Source: Candidatus Sungiibacteriota bacterium (GTDB taxonomy: Bacteria > Patescibacteriota > Minisyncoccia > Sungbacterales > HO2-52-23). From it: 32,059 nucleotides of DNA. The stretch is taken from assembly GCA_016181585.1 (NCBI GenBank), contig JACOYX010000008.1:1-32059 (forward strand). Reading direction: 5' to 3'. The stretch's first letter is position 1. Every line of letters begins with the position of its first letter. Under the pieces are notes generated by a model. The model saw only the letters and a list, made by a program, of their open reading frames with translations. It was not told the DNA's origin and did not search any database. Made by a program: the position numbers and the translations under genes. This document shows, in pieces, positions 28,945 to 32,059 of the stretch.

Positions 28945-29760
28945 TTATATCAAGAGGCACATTATGGGATAGTCAATGCAGGTTATAAAAGGAGTCAGGA
29001 AATACGCAATGATGCTCGCGATGATGATAAACGGGCCGAAAGGGATAAGACTTTTTACCCCTGCCTTAGCAAAAACCATAAGAGCAATGCTTACCGCCGC
29101 TCCAAGCCAAAAAGCGAAAATAAATGCGATAAGAGATGCGGGAAAGCCAAGAATCAATGATGTGGCAAGTATCAATTTGGCATCCCCAAGACCCATCCAC
29201 GTCCCGCGGGAAAAAAACCACAAGGAAGTAAAGAAGCCGGAAATCAAAAGTGCCGCTATCCAATCAATTATAAAAGAATTTTGAAAAGCAATCGGTGTAA
29301 TTATTATATCACTTCGCACTGCTGTTGCAACAATACCGAGCAGAAAAAGAATAATGACCGTATAATCCGGAATAATGGTATAGCGAAGATCGTAGACAAA
29401 AGCTACCACAGCCGCCGAAACTCCTATCCCGAGGAGAGTAAAGATTCCCAATGAACGAGCATCAAAAGCAAATTGCGGCAGAAAGAGGACAAAGACGATA
29501 ATAAAAAGTGCGGCAGTGGTAAATTCGACAATCGGATACTGCCAAGAAAGGGCGATACCGCATGTTCGGCATCGCCCTTTTTGGATAAGGAAACTTATGA
29601 CAGGAATTAATTCGATGGGAGAAAGATGTTTTTTACAGCCGCGGCAGGAAGACCGGCCAAAGAGCGATTTTTTAACTGATTTTCGCAGAATCAATACGTT
29701 GAGGAAGCTTCCGATCGTAAGACCAAATAATGCGATGATAACGAGAATAAGTGCATTCAC
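28945..29760 (-). CDS. pilD: Prepilin leader peptidase / N-methyltransferase
   Basis: 271 residues. It cleaves the pilin leaders at G|F and methylates the new N-terminus. The N-terminal domain has the zinc cysteines C39-R-G-C42 and C64-R-T-C67 with FLIQKGRCRTCG and PIVEF. The aspartic protease residues are D124 in VYDLRYTIIPDYTV and D193 in MGLGDAKL. About eight membrane segments. The substrates are the pilin and pseudopilins encoded on both sides. No SD. Confidence 0.95.
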   Translation of the reverse strand: MNALILVIIALFGLTIGSFLNVLILRKSVKKSLFGRSSCRGCKKHLSPIELIPVISFLIQKGRCRTCGIALSWQYPIVEFTTAALFIIVFVLFLPQFAFDARSLGIFTLLGIGVSAAVVAFVYDLRYTIIPDYTVIILFLLGIVATAVRSDIIITPIAFQNSFIIDWIAALLISGFFTSLWFFSRGTWMGLGDAKLILATSLILGFPASLIAFIFAFWLGAAVSIALMVFAKAGVKSLIPFGPFIIIASIIAYFLTPFITCIDYPIMCLLI

Positions 29761-29775
29761 ATGAAATATACTTAT

Positions 29776-30336
29776 TTAAGGGACGGCGTCATAGCAAGTT
29801 TCTGTGCCACCCGGTTGTGCGGTTCCTGCCGTGGTAGAACAAGCGGTGCCTTCCGCGGATGCAGAAAGACCGCTAAAATCATTGGTCCATCCTGCGGTAA
29901 CAACCATATCTCGATCTCCGGTCAATGCGCCATTGGTTATATCTGAGAGCGTAGTGCCGAGATGATAAGTTGTTCGCGCACCGCTGGTGAGCGCCGCATA
30001 TTTATAGCAGTTTGTAGTTACGGTGCCAGTAGGATCTCTTGGTACCTGCGGAATATAGTTTGCGGCGGAAAGCGCCTCCAGTCCATAGGCAACAGTCGCA
30101 CTACAGGTTATACTAGCGGCTGGATACTGTCCTGTTCCCGCGCCATCGTAGTAGAGCTCAAGCGCCAATTGGATTTGCTTGATATCGGTAATACGGCGCG
30201 CGTCACGCGATTTTTGGCGCGCGGTATTGAGCGACGCCAAAACAATGGATGCCAAGACGCCAATGATGGCGATAACGACCAAAAGCTCAATCAGGGTGAA
30301 ACCGGCTTTTGCTTTGCTTTTCAAAAATGTGCTCAT
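29776..30336 (-). CDS. Type IV major pilin-like protein
   Basis: 186 residues. Leader MSTFLKSKAKAG, then FTLIELLVVIAIIGVLASIV, the classic class III signal with cleavage after G12 and E at +5. The helix continues ARQKSRDARRITDIKQIQLALELYYD as in PulG/PilE. The head has cysteines in ITCSAT, TTNCYKY and a pair near the C-terminus (EGTACSTT...TETCYDAVP) and ends with a D-loop-like stretch. It is preceded by an AT-rich promoter candidate and separated from pilC, so it can be highly expressed. Confidence 0.9.
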   Translation of the reverse strand: MSTFLKSKAKAGFTLIELLVVIAIIGVLASIVLASLNTARQKSRDARRITDIKQIQLALELYYDGAGTGQYPAASITCSATVAYGLEALSAANYIPQVPRDPTGTVTTNCYKYAALTSGARTTYHLGTTLSDITNGALTGDRDMVVTAGWTNDFSGLSASAEGTACSTTAGTAQPGGTETCYDAVP

Positions 30337-30359
30337 AGATTAATTTAATTTTATTAATT

Positions 30360-30365
30360 ATTATA
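30360..30365 (-). promoter_or_regulatory. Candidate -10 of the pilin gene
   Basis: Minus-strand TATAAT, 24 bases from the pilin ATG. The -35 side (TTTCCA region) is weak. Confidence 0.45.
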
Positions 30366-30465
30366 ATTTGAAATTTTGTTTGGAAACTGAATACGAACTA
30401 TCTCGACCTTTCCTTATTTTATGGGAACGCAGGCTTTAAGTAAAATCCAAGTTATCCACAATATA

Positions 30466-30575
30466 AGAAATGAAAAATGACGCTTCTGGCATCATCCCAG
30501 CGAAAGCTGGAACCCAATTCACCGGATAACGCATTGCGGGATACTGTAATTTTGATATTTACATTTTTCATTTAG
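30466..30575. repeat. AT-arm element with PAKAGIQ-type core, second copy
   Basis: The core 30479-30540 is the reverse complement of the core at 27286-27345, with CCAGCGAAAGCTGGAACCCA and CGGATAACGCATTG. Arms GAAATGAAAAATGA and ATTTACATTTTTCATTT flank it. It fills the gap between pilin and pilC. Confidence 0.68.
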
Positions 30576-31774
30576 AATGATCCCACCAGGTTATAAAGCG
30601 GTACCATCACTGAAGCGACCAAAACCCCCACTCCCACACCGAGAAATATAATAAGTGCGGGTTCAATCAAAGCAACCAAGTTTTCAAACGCAGAATCTAC
30701 TTCCCGCTGGTAAAATCTGGCGATACTTCCCAAAATATAGTCCAATCTGCCAGATGCCTCCCCTATCCGTATCATTTGGGTGACAAGCGGCGGTATTTCG
30801 GAAGATCGCTCAAATGCCGATGATATGGAATTTCCTCCTTTCACCGATTCTATCGCATCGTAAATCACTTTTTTATAAATCACATTACCAACCACGTCTC
30901 CACTGATAGAAAGCGAGCGTAAAATCGGAATACCTCCGGCGATGAGTGTGTGTAAGTTGTCTGCAAACCGCGCCATATAGAGCTTGCGGTAGAGGACTCC
31001 GACAATCGGAATATGAAGCTGGAGCCGGTGAAAGTATTCTCTGCCGACTTCGGTGCGCGACCAGCGCCATAGTGCCAGCGACCCTCCTACTATAGCAAAG
31101 ATAAGCAAAAGTCCCCAGTGTCTCAAAAAGTCGGATATTAAAATAACAATTTGCGTATAGAGCGGAACCTCCTGTCCTGTTTCCTCAAAAATTGTTGTAA
31201 GGCGGGGTATAACGACCACGAGCATGACGACAATAACGCCGATAAACGCCGCCATAATAAATGCGGGATAAATCATGGCATTGCGTGCTTTGGTGAAAAG
31301 ATAGTAGGATCGTTCGAGATAGTCCGCAAGATATGTAAATACTTCCTGTAATTTTCCGGATTCTTCGCCGGATTTCACTAGGCTTATATAAAAAGAAGAA
31401 AAAATATTGGGGTGTTTGGAAAGCGCTTGCGAAAGCGAAAGCCCGCCGGATACGTCGTCAAGAATGGTGGCGAGCGCATCGCGAAGCGCCGGACGGTCCG
31501 CTTCGGCGGCAAGAGTTTTTAATGCCTCGACTATGGGAATCTGCGCTTCAAACAAGGTGGAAAGCTGGCGTGATAGCATGACTACGTCTTTGTTGGAGAC
31601 GTGCGATCCTAACTTTTTTTCGATAAATGACGCCTTTGTTACTTCGCGAATAGATATAACGATAAGATTTTGTTGGTGCAACAAATCTACCACGGCATCG
31701 TTGGATGATGTTTCCATTACGCCGGACCGCAATTCTCCGGTTTTAGTGCGTGCTTGATATTGGAAGGTGGCCAC
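30572..31774 (-). CDS. pilC: Type IV pilus inner-membrane platform protein
   Basis: 400 residues from GTG 31774; a TTG seven codons upstream lies in a repeat arm. PilC anchors the assembly motor in the membrane. It has two T2SSF (GspF) domains: one around LSRQLSTLFEAQIPIVEALK and SGGLSLSQALSKHPNIFSS (cytoplasmic 60-160), membrane helices near 165-190 and 210-235, a second around ARFADNLHTLIAGGIPILRS and GEASGRLDYILGSIARFYQ, and a last membrane helix ALIIFLGVGVGVLVASVMVP. Its usual partners pilB and pilT are not in the window and may lie to the right. No SD. Confidence 0.93.
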   Translation of the reverse strand: MATFQYQARTKTGELRSGVMETSSNDAVVDLLHQQNLIVISIREVTKASFIEKKLGSHVSNKDVVMLSRQLSTLFEAQIPIVEALKTLAAEADRPALRDALATILDDVSGGLSLSQALSKHPNIFSSFYISLVKSGEESGKLQEVFTYLADYLERSYYLFTKARNAMIYPAFIMAAFIGVIVVMLVVVIPRLTTIFEETGQEVPLYTQIVILISDFLRHWGLLLIFAIVGGSLALWRWSRTEVGREYFHRLQLHIPIVGVLYRKLYMARFADNLHTLIAGGIPILRSLSISGDVVGNVIYKKVIYDAIESVKGGNSISSAFERSSEIPPLVTQMIRIGEASGRLDYILGSIARFYQREVDSAFENLVALIEPALIIFLGVGVGVLVASVMVPLYNLVGSF

Positions 31775-31785
31775 AAAAAGAAATA

Positions 31786-31948
31786 AAAAATGCAAATATC
31801 AAAATGAAAAAAAATGGTATCCATCCCGCCCGCCGCGGCGGGCGGGATGGATATAAATACATACTTTCCGGCTTACCGGAATACTTTAATTTTTTATTTT
31901 GCCTAGCCTGCTCATTGCAGGCGGTTTAAAAATATTTGTATTTTGATG
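31786..31948. repeat. AT-arm element with 36-bp palindrome core
   Basis: AT arms (GCAAATATCAAAATGAAAA at 31792 and TATTTGTATTTTGATG at 31933) enclose a perfect 36-bp palindrome (31818-31853, centred on CCGCGG), the hairpin TTCCGG-CTTA-CCGGAA and the inverted GCCTGCTCATTGCAGGC. It lies upstream of pilC. Confidence 0.62.
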
Positions 31949-32059
31949 GGCCTGTTGCCGAATACCATTTCTCCTGCAAATGATGAATTTCTGCCAAAAT
32001 AGCTTCAAAACTTTTTGGCTTATATTCCAGATAGGCCTCAAAGTTTGTTCAGCAATTTT
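31948..32059. repeat. Interspersed element R4, cut by the window end
   Basis: Starts GGGCCTGTTGCCGAATA, the same end as R2. The last 30 bases, GATAGGCCTCAAAGTTTG and on, resemble module A of R1 (GATAGGCCTCGAAATTTAG in opposite orientation). Also contains TTTTTGGCTTATATTCC, similar to the start of module B. The other end is outside the window. Confidence 0.55.

Noticed and set aside
1-32059. CRISPR array or cas genes
   Set aside because: No regularly spaced direct repeats and no Cas-like proteins; the repeats seen are inverted and dispersed.

Overview
The window looks like a chromosome segment of a Candidate Phyla Radiation (Patescibacteria) bacterium, most like a Parcubacteria-type lineage. 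This is inferred from gene content and style: tightly packed short genes, an IF-2 reduced to its GTPase core, a DUF4446 protein, a group I intron in a tRNA, a type IV pilus cluster with many pseudopilins, and housekeeping genes that mostly lack Shine-Dalgarno (SD) sequences. TGA ends genes such as infB, so the TGA=Gly code of Gracilibacteria/Absconditabacteria does not apply.

Layout. 1-4350: tRNA-Val, a convergent lipoprotein, a complete tRNA-Ser nested inside a split second tRNA-Ser, DUF4446, infB, rbfA, tRNA-Cys and tRNA-Leu(UAA). 4350-9600, minus strand: an uncharacterised protein, a catalytically dead archaemetzincin homologue, tRNA-Gly, an intron-split tRNA-Phe, a DUF2238-like membrane protein with a SIMPL protein, a frameshifted membrane-protein gene, a membrane protein, and an HTH remnant touching tRNA-Leu(GAG). 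9640-11920: an operon read sigma factor, membrane protein, RluA-type pseudouridine synthase, rplS. 12340-13450: tRNA-Asp, pyrH translationally coupled to a 46-residue ORF, and a CAU tRNA. 13520-16160: a DUF4382 protein, a small protein, a Nudix hydrolase and ndk.

16200-20400 is accessory. Its genes are unrecognised and carry strong SDs and sometimes their own promoters, in contrast to the core genes. Two of them share an identical 47-bp promoter/palindrome cassette. An atypical initiator tRNA lies at 19958-20028. 20420-25520 holds a membrane protein with a HEPN-like motif, gatC-gatA, two small membrane proteins, and ligA with a degraded zinc finger.

25628-31774 is a type IV pilus cluster read on the minus strand: pilC, major pilin, pilD, a DUF4430-like protein, then four pseudopilins (GspH/FimT-, PilV-, PilW- and PilX-like). 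The assembly ATPases are not in the window. Intergenic spaces, especially here, carry modular inverted-repeat elements: AT-rich arms around changeable GC-rich cores, and a separate family with CTGTTGCCGAATA-type ends and shared internal modules.

The most unusual items are the dead metalloprotease, the nested tRNA-Ser genes, the elbow-deficient initiator tRNA, the twin operator cassette and the interspersed repeats.
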